Shown: positions 21,801-30,259, counted from the stretch's first letter. The stretch: 64,000 nt of DNA from CBDBEU01 sp965204565 (GCA_965204565.1 CBDBEU010000005.1:1860001-1924000), one strand, 5' to 3'. Made by a program: numbers and translations. Notes: a model not told the origin generated them from the sequence alone.

Positions 21801-22332
21801 CATTGCCGCTGCTGCTGCCGAGCTGGTCCTGAGGCGACGGCGGGTTAAAGCCCAGACTGACGGTGCCGTCGAGATGGCGGCGCACGGAAACATGCGGTCC
21901 GATCAGTTCGATGCGTGTGGCAACGATCGAGCCCAGAGCCGCGGTGATCAGATTGGTTTCGACCAAGGCCTGAGGCGCACGCGCCAAAAACTGCCCGGAC
22001 AGATCCCGGATGGTCACATCCGCAAGGCGCACCACCGTGCTGCCATCGGCTTCGCGCGCCAGCTCAGCGCCCTGGATGTCAACTTTGACATCGCCCAATT
22101 CGTGCGCCACCGCCTGTTCGATGGTGGTGTCGATGGCCTCCAAACGAATCGGGCCTTCCGACAGGCGCCACATCAACAGCAGCACCGCGGCGGCAATGCC
22201 GAGGACACAGCCGAACGTCACCGCGCCGCAGACAATCACCACACGGCGGTGCAGACGCGTGCGCAATAGCCGCCCCACACCAGCGCGCACGGCCGAAACG
22301 ACCGACATCAGACCAGTCGGCAGTGATGTCAT
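18850..22332 (-). CDS. Large AsmA-like/DUF3971 envelope protein (YhdP type)
   Basis: About 1160 residues, starting at ATG 22332 (MTSLPTGLMSVV). The open frame to 22524 would run into the divergent bcp gene. One transmembrane helix near residues 32-55 (VVIVCGAVTFGCVLGIAAA) is followed by a very long periplasmic beta-rich part with DUF3971 in the middle and an AsmA-like C-terminal region (GLSGTYIPAYGLNAAFGSIP, GVFGMTFEAGG). Proteins of this type bridge inner and outer membranes and are linked to phospholipid transport. A run of eight C residues at 21783-21790 encodes glycine-rich EGGAPPP; it is short and in a linker. Confidence 0.88.
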   Translation of the reverse strand: MTSLPTGLMSVVSAVRAGVGRLLRTRLHRRVVIVCGAVTFGCVLGIAAAVLLLMWRLSEGPIRLEAIDTTIEQAVAHELGDVKVDIQGAELAREADGSTVVRLADVTIRDLSGQFLARAPQALVETNLITAALGSIVATRIELIGPHVSVRRHLDGTVSLGFNPPSPQDQLGSSSGNGGGEGGAPPPVQVASAASDAGQAFSPLSVFQRGPDDDGFLNSVNRLLVRSARLTLFDEASQSVWDSYNATLRVTRPRGGLAVFVDAPFTTDTGEWRFRSIVEQNSPESPILIDADFDSIVPSEIAARIPALTDLASLDLPVSGTIKTTLSPAGNISAVAGDIALGAGFLSRIPFVDVAISPHLIDEGRISASYDRDENKLDLHQFSLNFGANRIGLTGMLSPEHDDTGTLVAARFDVRSENLTIASADIGREPAVIKRALASGRIMLDRSGIEIDTVIADFPHGQITLGASMKLAPDVRLSLQGTMDNIDVDTLAQVWPGRLAPGARNWISQRVPKGNIRSGKIEVDLGPDEWAAIENGLALPEESVLVEAALEGVTAHYLDPLPPLQNGSGAAYLTGDRFVLSVDRANAVAPSGTPLAVTYGRFDIPTLIENENGAIIGNVNVGISSSTAAALEVLDLKPLEFTRDIGAKVANARGEVTVIFDLAVPLIDDVPFRQVQFQAGATLRGLSLEGAFRGITLESTELEIIATPQGIDARGDVRLNDVPARAVWEVRFDEPGSRTNRLVIETDADAEVLNRLGIDIRDFMTGSVPVTLEARGIGSKLDTIEVQADVGALEIMFPAIGWSKPKGERAKLYFVVERLDNEQVRLRELSLLGDRVTVTGAIRFDPDGSIYKLDLSQFKLGSANDLQVNGVRNTNGVLQVKVRGAQFDAGELLRREISGELPIQPNKQARPAEIDFAIGTILGSNATPLNNAEGRIQVLEGKVASIDLAGRFASEQTLGLNFRVGGNGNSAVVKIDTSDAGAFIRYVGLYTRAHGGGMSVRAQGADARSLAGTVLARDFVIRDEPVLINIARGRSGLAARAAGNVKFSRLNLEFERQGGVIVIKDALIGGPAVGASIRGKVDVAGEKLGLSGTYIPAYGLNAAFGSIPLFGPILSGRSGEGVFGMTFEAGGEMSNPTITINPVSSIAPGLLRRFFEFRQQ

Positions 22333-22490
22333 TTTGCCGAATCCGAACTGGGCACGTTGTCCAAGGACCTTGAGAGTATCACAGCCATCTATCAATATCG
22401 GGCATGGGCGCCCCCGAAAACGCCCACAGCCGGGCGAATCGACACGCTCGCATATAACCTTAACCCGGAATTTGACCAAAGGACGGCAAC

Positions 22491-22961
22491 ATGGGCAATG
22501 AGTTACAAGAAAGCCAGAAAGCACCGGAGTTCGACCTGCCCGGCGATGGCGGTGAGCGGATCAGGCTTGCCGGCCTACGCGGGACTGCGGCTGTGGTTTA
22601 TTTCTATCCCAAGGACGACACGTCAGGGTGCACCAAGGAAGCGATCGCATTCAGCCAGCTAAAGGGCGAATTCGAGGCGGCCGGTGCCAGAATTGTCGGT
22701 ATCTCAGCCGACCCGCCGGCAAAACACGACGCCTTCAAAACCAAACACGACCTCACCATCGCGCTGGCATCCGATGAAGGAAAAGAGGTGCTCGAGGCCT
22801 ATGGCGTGTGGGTGGAAAAGAGCATGTATGGCCGACGCTATATGGGCATCGAGCGCTCGACATTCCTGATCGACAAGACCGGGACCATTGCCCGCATCTG
22901 GCGCAAGGTCCGGGTTCCGGGACATGCAGAACAGGTGCTGGAGGCAGTCAAGGCCTTGTAA
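22491..22961 (+). CDS. bcp: Peroxiredoxin Bcp (thioredoxin-dependent thiol peroxidase)
   Basis: A 156-residue atypical 2-Cys peroxiredoxin. The peroxidatic cysteine is in YPKDDTSGCTKEA, around residue 49, in the Bcp pattern with the second Cys position occupied by serine or glycine. Other family blocks are AFSQLKGEFEAAGARIVGIS and FLIDKTGTIARIWRKVRVPGH. It reduces hydroperoxides with thioredoxin. It is divergent from the AsmA-like gene. Confidence 0.93.
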   Translation: MGNELQESQKAPEFDLPGDGGERIRLAGLRGTAAVVYFYPKDDTSGCTKEAIAFSQLKGEFEAAGARIVGISADPPAKHDAFKTKHDLTIALASDEGKEVLEAYGVWVEKSMYGRRYMGIERSTFLIDKTGTIARIWRKVRVPGHAEQVLEAVKAL

Positions 22962-23179
22962 TTGGTGAATGATTGAGCGTGTGACCAACAACCGCCGCCG
23001 AACCCAATAACGCAAGATGCACTCAGCGCGGCATCGTGCAATTGCGGGGACAGATCCGAGGATACGACGCCAGCGCCATCGAATTGTCTCATTTTGCTGG
23101 TTCTAGGGTCCGGACCCGATGATTGTCTTCCCGATTTGATCCGGGGATGGTTCATTGCCTCCGATGAGGAGGTAACGAG

Positions 23180-23803
23180 ATGTATGATTTGCTTTGGTTT
23201 TCCGATTCCCGGCGGGCCCGGATCGCGCCGCTTCCGCTGACCGATATGCGCGGCAGGAAGCGCCCGGAAACAGTTGACGATCGTCCTGTGCCGAGCGCGC
23301 GGTATACGGGAAGGTATCTTCAGCGCTCCGGCAGGCGCCGAGGATACGCCTGACAGGCTGTTCATCGACAGCTCCCGCATCAGGGTTCATCGCTGCGCCG
23401 GCGGCGGAAAAGGGGGGCCTTCGCCCATGCCCCCATGGTATCGGCCGCACCAGAGGCGGACGCAACACCCGGCTCCACGCCGTCTGCACCACAAGGGCAG
23501 CCCCGTGTTTTTGTCAATTGCGTCCTGCTCCCGACGCCCGGAAACGTGCATGATTGCAAGGTCGCACAGCGCTGCATCGAGGCCATGCCGCCATCCGCCG
23601 AACTTGTCGCCGACAAAGGCCGGGAACTGCGCGAACGGCTTGAAGAGCGCGGGACCGGGCCCGTCATCCCGCCGCGAAAGAGCCGCAAGATCCGATATCC
23701 CTACGATCAGGCCGTCTACAGGGAGCGAAATATCATCGAGCGCATGTTCTGCCGTCTCAAAGACGGGCGGCGCATCGCAACGCGCTTCAGAGCGCAACAT
23801 TAA
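23180..23803 (+). pseudogene. IS5-family transposase remnant (copy A)
   Basis: It starts at ATG 23180 after GAGGAGGTAACGAG, with MYDLLWFSDSRRARIAPLPL, the typical start of IS427-group IS5 transposases. About 100 bases present in the complete copy are missing after CCGAGCG near 23300, and the reading frame changes. The later part shows LVADKGRELRERLEERG and the catalytic glutamate region NIIERMF before the gene is cut at TTAA 23800. Not functional. Confidence 0.75.
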
Positions 23804-25289
23804 ACCTGCATTCCCCATATGAACTCCGGTTTTATGGCCCCATGAAGTGTGATAATCTATTTCCATCAATGACTTATGAATGATGGGGGCTGGGGTTTGG
23901 CCAGGGACGCGACGGGTGAAGCGGAAACCGGCCCTTTGCGGCTACATTTCGATCGGTCGATCAAGCTGACCTTTTGTGGTTCTTCGATCAGTTCGAACGG
24001 TGGATTGCTGCTTCACCGCGAACTCGAAGACGCCCTTGGTCTGACGGACATGGCCGCGGGTCTGATCGGCGACCCGCGCACAGGGCGGAATGGACGGCAC
24101 CGCCTCGCCGGCTACGAGGACGTCGACGACGCCGACCGACTGTGTCGCGATCCGGTGATGCACCGGATTATTGGTGGTCGCGCGTTGAAGCATGGTGCGG
24201 CCCCGGCCAGTGCCATGGGCCGGTTCGAGACCGGGATGCTGACGCAGCCCGACAACTTCACTGCTCTGACGGACCTGTCGGGGCGCTGGATCGACGCCGC
24301 GCATGATAGGCGCCCGCAGAAATTCATCACCCCGGACATGGACAGTTCGGAGAGCCCGGTGCACGGAGGAGATCGGGAGGGATCGGCCTGTAATGGTCAT
24401 TTCCAGTCGAAGTGCTTGCACCCTCTGTTCGTGTTCAACCGGTTCGGCGACCTGGAGCGGTGCAGCCTGCGCCCCGGCACTGTCCACAGCGCGGACGGCT
24501 GGGAGGACGTGCTGCAGCCGGTGCCGGCCCGATGCCTGCCTTCGCCATCCCGGCGCTGTTCGACCTGCCGGAGGTCGAGGGCCGGGACGATGCCATCCGC
24601 ATCAAGGGCAATCCGAAGCTGCATGAACGGATCGACCGGCTCACGAAGCGCGGTCCCGGCCGGCCGCCGCATCACGTTGTCCGCCACTGCACCAGCTTCC
24701 GTTACCGGTCGAAGCCGCGCCGGATCGTGGCCAAGGTGGAGTTCCATCCCGGTGAGCTGTTTCCCCGCATGGGGTTCATCGTCACCAACCGCAGCCTGCC
24801 GAACGAGCAGGTTCCGGCGTTCTACAACGACCGGGGCACGGCCGCGCAGCACATCAAGGAAGGCAGGTACGCGCTCAAGTGGACGCGGCTGTCGCGCATG
24901 AAGTTCGCGGCAAATGCCGTACGGCTCCGGCTTCACGCGTTGGCCTGCAACCTCGCCGACTTCCTGCGGACGCCGTCCACGCCGAAGGACATCGAGACGT
25001 GGCCGCTCACCTCCCCGCGCGCGCGGATGGCTTCATGCTTCGACGACCGCCTGTTGTGGCGGTGTCGGCATGATCGGTCACTCAAGAACCGCAAAGCGCC
25101 ACCCCGGCGGTCGGACACGTGCGTCCAGGAAGCGGAGAAACGGCGCCAAAACCTGTGGGCGCGGTCCTCTCGGCCGCTCTTCTCGCCGGGCTGCCGTCAG
25201 TCGACGACGAAAGGAGGCTGAAAATGCTTGGAGGACCGCCTCCGTTGGCTGTAGCCTCACCACAGACTGGCCATATGGGAAATGCTGGT
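23804..25289 (+). mobile_element. IS1380-family element, degenerate, with intact ends
   Basis: Terminal inverted repeats are ACCTGCATTCCCCATATG (23804-23821) and, reverse-complemented, ACCAGCATTTCCCATATG (25272-25289): 16 of 18 bases agree. TTAA flanks both ends directly (23800-23803 and 25290-25293), the 4-base target duplication expected for IS1380-family transposition. Length is 1486 bp, a little shorter than usual. The transposase inside is broken, but the ends might still be moved by a transposase from another copy. Confidence 0.85.
23876..25221 (+). pseudogene. IS1380-family transposase, broken
   Basis: The first frame (23876-about 24535) contains SSISSNGGLLLHRELEDALGL, RLAGYEDVDDADRLCRDP and DMDSSESPVHGGDREGSACN, the conserved DDE N-terminal blocks; about ten residues before RLAGYED are missing. 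The second frame (about 24535-25015) carries VAKVEFHPGELFPRMGFIVTN, FYNDRGTAAQHIKEGRYALKW and RLRLHALACNLADFLR. Homology stops near 25015 and is replaced by unrelated sequence. At least one frameshift and a lost C-terminus make it inactive. Confidence 0.82.
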
Positions 25290-25336
25290 TTAATGGATTA
25301 TGTCTGCCGACGCATGATTTCGCGAAAGAAGATAAT

Positions 25337-26893
25337 ATGATCAGTACAGTGCTACGCGCCATTGGTCGGAACGTTTTGCGTCCTTCTAAATGGCGGAACG
25401 CTTTGCGTCCTTCTAAATGGCGGGACGTTTTGCGTTATTATGGATGGCAGAACGCCTTGGGTCTTGCCGAACGACTTTCAGATGCGGGCGAATATGCGAA
25501 GGCCCTCGCGACCCTTGAGGAGGCGCGGAGAAAATATGCGGGAAACGAAAACGCAGTAAGATGGATAAAGCACCGAAAAGCCCTGCTGCTGTTGAAAACG
25601 GAGGGACTTGAAGGAGCCCGCGAACTGGCGATGGAGGTGCTCGACAGCTCCATTCCCGATTTTTCCAAGACGGAAATGCGAGGGGAACTCATCGCCAAAA
25701 TGTCGGATGCGGGCGATGTGGATGGCCTGGCCAGGCTCCTGCCCGATCAATATCTTTATTTTGAGGATGATACATCACGGCAATGGCAGATCGTCGAAAT
25801 CGCAAAACGCCACGGCCTGACCTCAGACTCTGCCGAACCTGTTGCAATCGGCGAAGCCGCTTCCTCACAAACTGTCCTTTCCGAACGGCTAATGTCTTAC
25901 TCGATCCCTCCAAAGGCGCGCTATCCGACATCGATCATAAAGGCTCTGTCGGGCTACGAACCGGTTTGCCGCTCACCTGAAGTAAAACTGCACACCCTGA
26001 CGAATTGCACGGCAATATTTCTGGGGCCGCACAAATTCTTTTTCGATGCGGACGGCGGCTTTATCCGTGAGTGCTCCGGTCCGCTTCCGGCGTTCCTGAA
26101 CGAGAGAATAAAGGGCTTGCTCAAAGATTACACCCCGGGGGGGGGGGGCAGACCTGGAGTTTCAGCCTTTATCGGCGACCGTTTCCACACTGGCAATTAC
26201 TGCCATTGGCTGCTGGACTGGCTGCCCAGACTTTCATTGTGCGAACACGCGGGCCCGTTCGAAAATATCGTCTGCAACAACAGGGTGCGGCATGACTTCA
26301 TGGCGGAAAGCCTGGCGTTCCTCGGGTATTCGGACAGAACCGTAATCGAAGCAGCGGCGTGGCCCGTCTGGCGGTTCGAGAAACTTCTGGTCCCGGACAG
26401 CGCCATCACCGGAACGTTCCGTCATCCGATGCAACTTTGCCACCCGGATCTGATCGGATGGTGGCGCTCAAGATTGCCCGTGCGCAAACCGCGCCGGAAA
26501 TTCTACATCCCGCGCACGAACAAGCGTGTCGTTCAAAATGAGACGGAACTCGTGAATCTGCTTGACGGCTTTGAGGTGTTCGATCCCGGCCGGCACAGCT
26601 TCGAAGAGCAAATCGAAGCGTTCAGCGAGGCGGAGGCGGTTGTCGGCGCGCATGGCGCGGGATTGGCCAATATTCTGTTCGCGCCGGAAGGATGCCGAGT
26701 GCTTGAATTGTTTCCCCCAAGGGGAGGGACGGCGGCCTTCGCCTGTCTGGCCAACGCGCTGAATCACGACTACGACCTGGCAATCAAAGATGATGGTCGT
26801 CCGCCATCTCCCATGCACGAACGGGAACCGAACCATCTTGACTTTCACGCCCCGCTGGAACAGGTCGCCCAATGGCTGCAACGAAATGTCTGA
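25337..26893 (+). CDS. Glycosyltransferase family 61 protein with poly-G tract
   Basis: 518 residues. The N-terminal quarter is a repeat-bearing, TPR-like helical part; the C-terminal half has the GT61 (DUF563) blocks TGNYCHWLLDWLPRL and AEAVVGAHGAGLANILFAPEG, with FYIPRTNKRVVQNE between them. GT61 enzymes add sugars such as xylose or GlcNAc and in bacteria often sit in surface-polysaccharide loci. ATG 25337 follows AAGAAGATAAT. A run of 12 G (26137-26148) in the middle encodes PGGGG; gain or loss of one base would switch the gene off. The gene lies in an IS-bounded cassette together with a sulfotransferase. Confidence 0.85.
   Translation: MISTVLRAIGRNVLRPSKWRNALRPSKWRDVLRYYGWQNALGLAERLSDAGEYAKALATLEEARRKYAGNENAVRWIKHRKALLLLKTEGLEGARELAMEVLDSSIPDFSKTEMRGELIAKMSDAGDVDGLARLLPDQYLYFEDDTSRQWQIVEIAKRHGLTSDSAEPVAIGEAASSQTVLSERLMSYSIPPKARYPTSIIKALSGYEPVCRSPEVKLHTLTNCTAIFLGPHKFFFDADGGFIRECSGPLPAFLNERIKGLLKDYTPGGGGRPGVSAFIGDRFHTGNYCHWLLDWLPRLSLCEHAGPFENIVCNNRVRHDFMAESLAFLGYSDRTVIEAAAWPVWRFEKLLVPDSAITGTFRHPMQLCHPDLIGWWRSRLPVRKPRRKFYIPRTNKRVVQNETELVNLLDGFEVFDPGRHSFEEQIEAFSEAEAVVGAHGAGLANILFAPEGCRVLELFPPRGGTAAFACLANALNHDYDLAIKDDGRPPSPMHEREPNHLDFHAPLEQVAQWLQRNV
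25367..25474 (+). repeat. 27-bp tandem repeats inside the GT61 gene
   Basis: Four 27-base units in frame: 25367-25393 and 25394-25420 are almost identical (one base differs), 25421-25447 is diverged, and 25448-25474 is degenerate. They encode RNVLRPSKW, RNALRPSKW, RDVLRYYGW and QNALGLAER. Being multiples of three they change protein length without a frameshift. Confidence 0.9.
26137..26148 (+). repeat. G12 homopolymer in the GT61 coding region
   Basis: Twelve consecutive G follow CCCC inside an otherwise mixed sequence. Runs of this length are slippage-prone and are the usual basis of phase variation of surface-sugar enzymes in other bacteria. In the present sequence the tract keeps the gene in frame (ON). 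Confidence 0.9.
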
Positions 26894-27130
26894 ATCGCAA
26901 ATGGCCCGCTCGGGAAACGGCCGCTTCCACCAACCGGATCATTCATTGATCGCGTTCTTCGCTCAAGGGCGGAACGGGGACGCCCGGCGTCGGTCACGAA
27001 TATGACGCGGCGCGCCGAGGCCGTCGCTGTCGGCGCGGATGGCTTCATGCTTCGACGACCGCCGCAATCGTCGGATAAAGATGTTTTGTCCATACACCAG
27101 CCTTGTTCGCATCGTATGGAGAATATAAAC
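26894..27130. other. Intergenic spacer with a 31-bp repeat of the IS1380 interior
   Basis: Between the convergent GT61 and sulfotransferase genes no coding region is credible. Positions 27033-27063 repeat exactly 25021-25051 of the IS1380 element (GCGCGGATGGCTTC at the left). At 25021 this is where transposase homology ends, so the 31 bases may mark a recombination joint shared by both places. Confidence 0.6.
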
Positions 27131-27871
27131 TTACAATTCAATGTTGCGGGGAAGATTCTCGACATCTCCATAGTTCGCGATAGTTTCAGCCAGATCGGCC
27201 GGGTCGGTTTTCTGCGTCAGTTCCTTCAGTTGACGGTCGCGAATTCCCAGATAACCGGTCAGGCCCGGGTATTCTTCCCGAATCCGCTCATACCGCATGA
27301 TGTACGCGTATGGGAACCGGTCTTTCAGATTTTTGAGCTTGGCTAGCTGCCCATTTCGGAAGCGCTCGAATTGTTCAGGATCGATAGTGATCTGCCGGGT
27401 ATCCGGCGCTGTCTTCTTACCGACAAGGGAGTATCTGACGCCATTTTGGGCCAGTCGGTTACAACTTGCGTAGACAGCCAGTTGGTCTTCGCGATATAGA
27501 ATGACCGGTAGAATGTTCTCATTGTAGAAATAGTCTAGGTACGTTTCCTTGTGAGGCGAATAGAAGATGTCTTCGAGAACCATTTTGAAGCCGACATGTT
27601 TCGCCTCTTTCGCCTCAATCGGCCAGACGCGTTGTTCCAAAAATTTTATGGGTTCGGCGTCCCGTTCCCTTAATATCGAGGCGCCAAACAGTTTTCGTAT
27701 TTTTTCCATAAGGTAATTTTTCAGGTTTTCTTCCTTAAAGGCCAGACGTTCAACCCCTATCCTGCTCAGAACCTCGCCATGGCAGACCACATGCCGATGG
27801 GAATCGAGACTGAGCGCCAACATGGTCGAGCCGGAGCGAGCCTGGCTGAATATCACAAAGCGGGAATACAT
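27131..27871 (-). CDS. Sulfotransferase family protein
   Basis: 246 residues. The N-terminal FSQARSGSTMLALSLDSH is a 5'-phosphosulfate-binding loop of PAPS-dependent sulfotransferases. The middle segment NILPVILYREDQLAVYAS fits the 3'-phosphate-binding strand and helix (Arg...Ser). The acceptor is unknown; next to a glycosyltransferase a surface glycan is the likely target. The gene is more AT-rich than its chromosomal surroundings and lies in the cassette inside the IS5 element, both signs of transfer. Confidence 0.8.
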   Translation of the reverse strand: MYSRFVIFSQARSGSTMLALSLDSHRHVVCHGEVLSRIGVERLAFKEENLKNYLMEKIRKLFGASILRERDAEPIKFLEQRVWPIEAKEAKHVGFKMVLEDIFYSPHKETYLDYFYNENILPVILYREDQLAVYASCNRLAQNGVRYSLVGKKTAPDTRQITIDPEQFERFRNGQLAKLKNLKDRFPYAYIMRYERIREEYPGLTGYLGIRDRQLKELTQKTDPADLAETIANYGDVENLPRNIEL

Positions 27872-28001
27872 AGTCCAACATCACTATCGGCAAACTCTGA
27901 TTGGGGCAACAGTTACATTCGCGCCGGGTTCGGCCTTTCAGAGCGGGTTTTCCCGAAATTTTAAGAATTCAAAACCGGTCGGTAGAACTGGGCGAAAAGC
28001 G

Positions 28002-28092
28002 TTAAAAACGTCACGGCAGCTATCGCACGCGCCGCAGCCCTCATCTCGTGGCTATAATGATTCCAGACTCTACCTGTAATGAGTCCCGACCC
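28002..28092 (+). mobile_element. Right end of IS5-family copy A
   Basis: TTAAAAACGTCACGGCAGC at 28002 continues the IS5 sequence broken at 23803, then CCCTCATCTCGTGGCTATAATGA leads to the terminal repeat. Against copy C there is a duplication of about 17-20 bases just before the end (two copies of an AATGA-TC-C-GAC block). TA follows at 28093-28094. Confidence 0.8.
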
Positions 28093-28189
28093 TAATAGGA
28101 GCTTGCGTTGTAACACGCGTTAGTAATTTCCGTTGCAACGGTCGGTCAAATCCGGTCTTATGTCGCTCGCTGATCGGGGGAAGCAATAT

Positions 28190-29491
28190 ATGGCGCGTGA
28201 GCAGGCGATCGACCTAATGTCATTCGGGGAACGGTTGGCCTATGCGTTTCGCGAGCGCCAGATCTATGTGCGCAGCGAAGGCCAGGTGCGGTTTATCACG
28301 CTAAGGCCTTGGATTCAGATCAGTTTAGTGTTGCTCATGATCGGGGTGATCGGCTGGATCGCCTATGCGTCCCTGACGGTGGCGTTCAAGGACTATGTGA
28401 TCGCCGCCAAGAAACGCCAATTCGCCAATGTCCAGACCGTCTATGAGGACCGCATCACCCAGATGCTGTCGTCGATGGACCATCTCAACGGCCGGTTGCT
28501 GCTCAATCAGGACAATGTCGAATCACAGCTTGAAAACGTGCGCGATGTGCAAAAGGCGCTGGAAATTCGCCAGAAGCAGATCGCGGCACTGATGTCCAAG
28601 CAGTATTCCGTATCGATGAACGATCTGGTTCCCAAGACCTCCGACGGCCCGCAAATGGTCGAGGACGAGGCCAGAACCAAGCTGATGATCAATTTCGAGC
28701 CGGCCCAGTCCGACATCCGTTTTTCCCGCATACCGGGCAAACAGTCGGTGCTCGGCATGAACGATGCCGAATCGGTTCAGGCGTTGCACCGTGTCGGCAA
28801 GCGGTTGCGTGACCTGTCGACGGCACAGCGCGCTACCCTCAATATTCTCGAATCGAAATCCGAGGCCCGCGTCACTGAGCTTGCCGAGGCGATTACATCG
28901 CTGGGCTTCAAGCCGGAGCGATTTGCGCCGAGCGGCGATGTGGCGCTTGGCGGTCCGCTGGTTAAACTGGCCCCAATGGGCCTGGCTGGCGACGCTCCGC
29001 GCTCGTCGGAAGAGCGCCAGGTGGTGCGGATTTCATCCACCACCGATACGATCCAGGCCTATCTCAATGCGCTTGAGCGCTTTCCGGTCCGCCACCCATT
29101 GGCTTCGGTTGAGAGAATTACCAGTGGATTTGGACCGCGCCGCGACCCGTTCACCGGTGGAAAGGCCATGCATCAGGGCATCGATTTCCCCAAACCGAAT
29201 GGAACTCCGGTGTTGGCAACTGCGGCTGGCGAAGTAAAGCGTGCGGGCTGGGGAGGCGCCTATGGTAGGCTAATTGAAATTAATCATGACAATGGTGTTT
29301 CAACACGTTATGCTCACTTGAGTAAAATTCAGGTGAAGGTTGGTCAGCGTGTTGAAGCAGGCCAGGAGATAGGGCTTGTAGGGAGCACCGGGCGGAGTAC
29401 AGGTGCGCATTTACACTATGAAGCCCGCTTGAACGGAAGTGCCGTGAACCCGGTCAAATTTTTTAGAGTAGCATCACATGTTTTCCAGTAA
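28190..29491 (+). CDS. M23-family peptidoglycan DD-metallopeptidase (LmdC-like)
   Basis: 433 residues from ATG 28190, which has GGGGAAG 7 bases upstream. It has one membrane helix near residues 45-65 (ISLVLLMIGVIGWIAYAS), a coiled-coil periplasmic region, then a C-terminal peptidase M23 domain with zinc ligands in AMHQGIDFPKP and GAHLHYEARLNG. The domain layout and the 14-base overlap with a bactofilin gene match LmdC-BacA pairs, in which the peptidase and the cytoskeletal scaffold shape the cell. The IS5 right end lies less than 100 bases upstream, so its native promoter may be altered. Confidence 0.88.
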   Translation: MAREQAIDLMSFGERLAYAFRERQIYVRSEGQVRFITLRPWIQISLVLLMIGVIGWIAYASLTVAFKDYVIAAKKRQFANVQTVYEDRITQMLSSMDHLNGRLLLNQDNVESQLENVRDVQKALEIRQKQIAALMSKQYSVSMNDLVPKTSDGPQMVEDEARTKLMINFEPAQSDIRFSRIPGKQSVLGMNDAESVQALHRVGKRLRDLSTAQRATLNILESKSEARVTELAEAITSLGFKPERFAPSGDVALGGPLVKLAPMGLAGDAPRSSEERQVVRISSTTDTIQAYLNALERFPVRHPLASVERITSGFGPRRDPFTGGKAMHQGIDFPKPNGTPVLATAAGEVKRAGWGGAYGRLIEINHDNGVSTRYAHLSKIQVKVGQRVEAGQEIGLVGSTGRSTGAHLHYEARLNGSAVNPVKFFRVASHVFQ

Positions 29492-30149
29492 GCGCAGGGC
29501 CGCCGGCCCTCCGCCGCCGAATGTGGCGGCTGCACCAGCACCCATGCCGGTCGATTTACCGCCGCCCAACAGGCGCGGGGGCCGGATGGTGCCATCGATC
29601 ATCAGTGGTGACCTGATCATCAGCGGAAACCTCCTGTCCGGAGGCGAACTGCAGGTCGACGGTACGATTGACGGGGATGTTCGTGCATCCTCGCTGGTGA
29701 TTGGCGAACAGGCCACCGTGACGGGCGAAGTGATGGCCGAAGAGGTGATCATTCGCGGTCGGGTAATCGGCTCGGTACGGGGACTGCGCGTGGTGCTCGC
29801 GGCGAACTGCCATGTCGAAGGCGAAATCTTCCACGAATCGCTCGCTGTTGAACCCGGTGCCTTCTTCGAGGGCACTTGCCGGCGCTCTGAAGACCCGCTG
29901 GCGCGCAATGAAGTCGATTCCTTCGTGCCGGCCCCGCCGGTGGCAAGAGCGCAGTCAACCGAATTCAAGTCTGAACAGGACCATGCGGCAGATGAGCCGG
30001 CACCGGCACATTCTCTGCCGGAGCCCGCTGGCACCGGTCGGCAAATTGGCTACGGCCGCGACCTGTATGCCGATTATGAATCGCCCGAGGCAGCGCCGGT
30101 GATTGTCAAGGATGGTCGCGTCGTCGTGCGCCGCTCGGCTGCCGAATAA
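29478..30149 (+). CDS. Bactofilin (polymer-forming cytoskeletal protein)
   Basis: 223 residues. A proline-rich N-terminal tail is followed by the bactofilin beta-helix (PSIISGDLIISGNLLSGGEL, DGTIDGDVRASSLVIGEQAT, IIRGRVIGSVRGLRV, CHVEGEIFHESLAVEPGAFFEG) and a flexible acidic C-terminus. Bactofilins polymerise without nucleotide. The start overlaps the M23 gene, so the two are translated together, probably to place the peptidase. Confidence 0.9.
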   Translation: MFSSKRRAAGPPPPNVAAAPAPMPVDLPPPNRRGGRMVPSIISGDLIISGNLLSGGELQVDGTIDGDVRASSLVIGEQATVTGEVMAEEVIIRGRVIGSVRGLRVVLAANCHVEGEIFHESLAVEPGAFFEGTCRRSEDPLARNEVDSFVPAPPVARAQSTEFKSEQDHAADEPAPAHSLPEPAGTGRQIGYGRDLYADYESPEAAPVIVKDGRVVVRRSAAE

Positions 30150-30259
30150 CAACAAAAACATTCACTGAATTTGTGCCGTTTCCGCAGGTCAGCCACCTGG
30201 GTGGATTTCTGTGCGTGGATTCATCGGCTGGCACTGATCAACCAATCCGGTTGATGCGG

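Larger units (their letters stand above)
23106..28092 (+). mobile_element. IS5-family element (copy A) split by an IS1380 element and a 2.7-kb cassette
   Basis: The left end starts GGGTCCGGACCC at 23106 and the right end finishes GTCCCGACCC at 28092, each flanked by TA, so the outer limits behave as one transposition unit. The element's own DNA is 23106-23803 and 28002-28092; comparison with the uninterrupted copy at 58863-59739 shows the break falls in CATTAAGAACG near the transposase 3' end. TTAA stands at the left break (23800-23803), at the right end of the IS1380 element (25290-25293) and at the right break (28002-28005). An internal deletion of about 100 bases is also seen in the left half. 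Confidence 0.75.

Noticed and set aside
23804..28001. Composite transposon bounded by two IS1380 copies
   Set aside because: Only one IS1380 is present; the right side shares just 31 bases with it and no terminal repeat is found at 28001.
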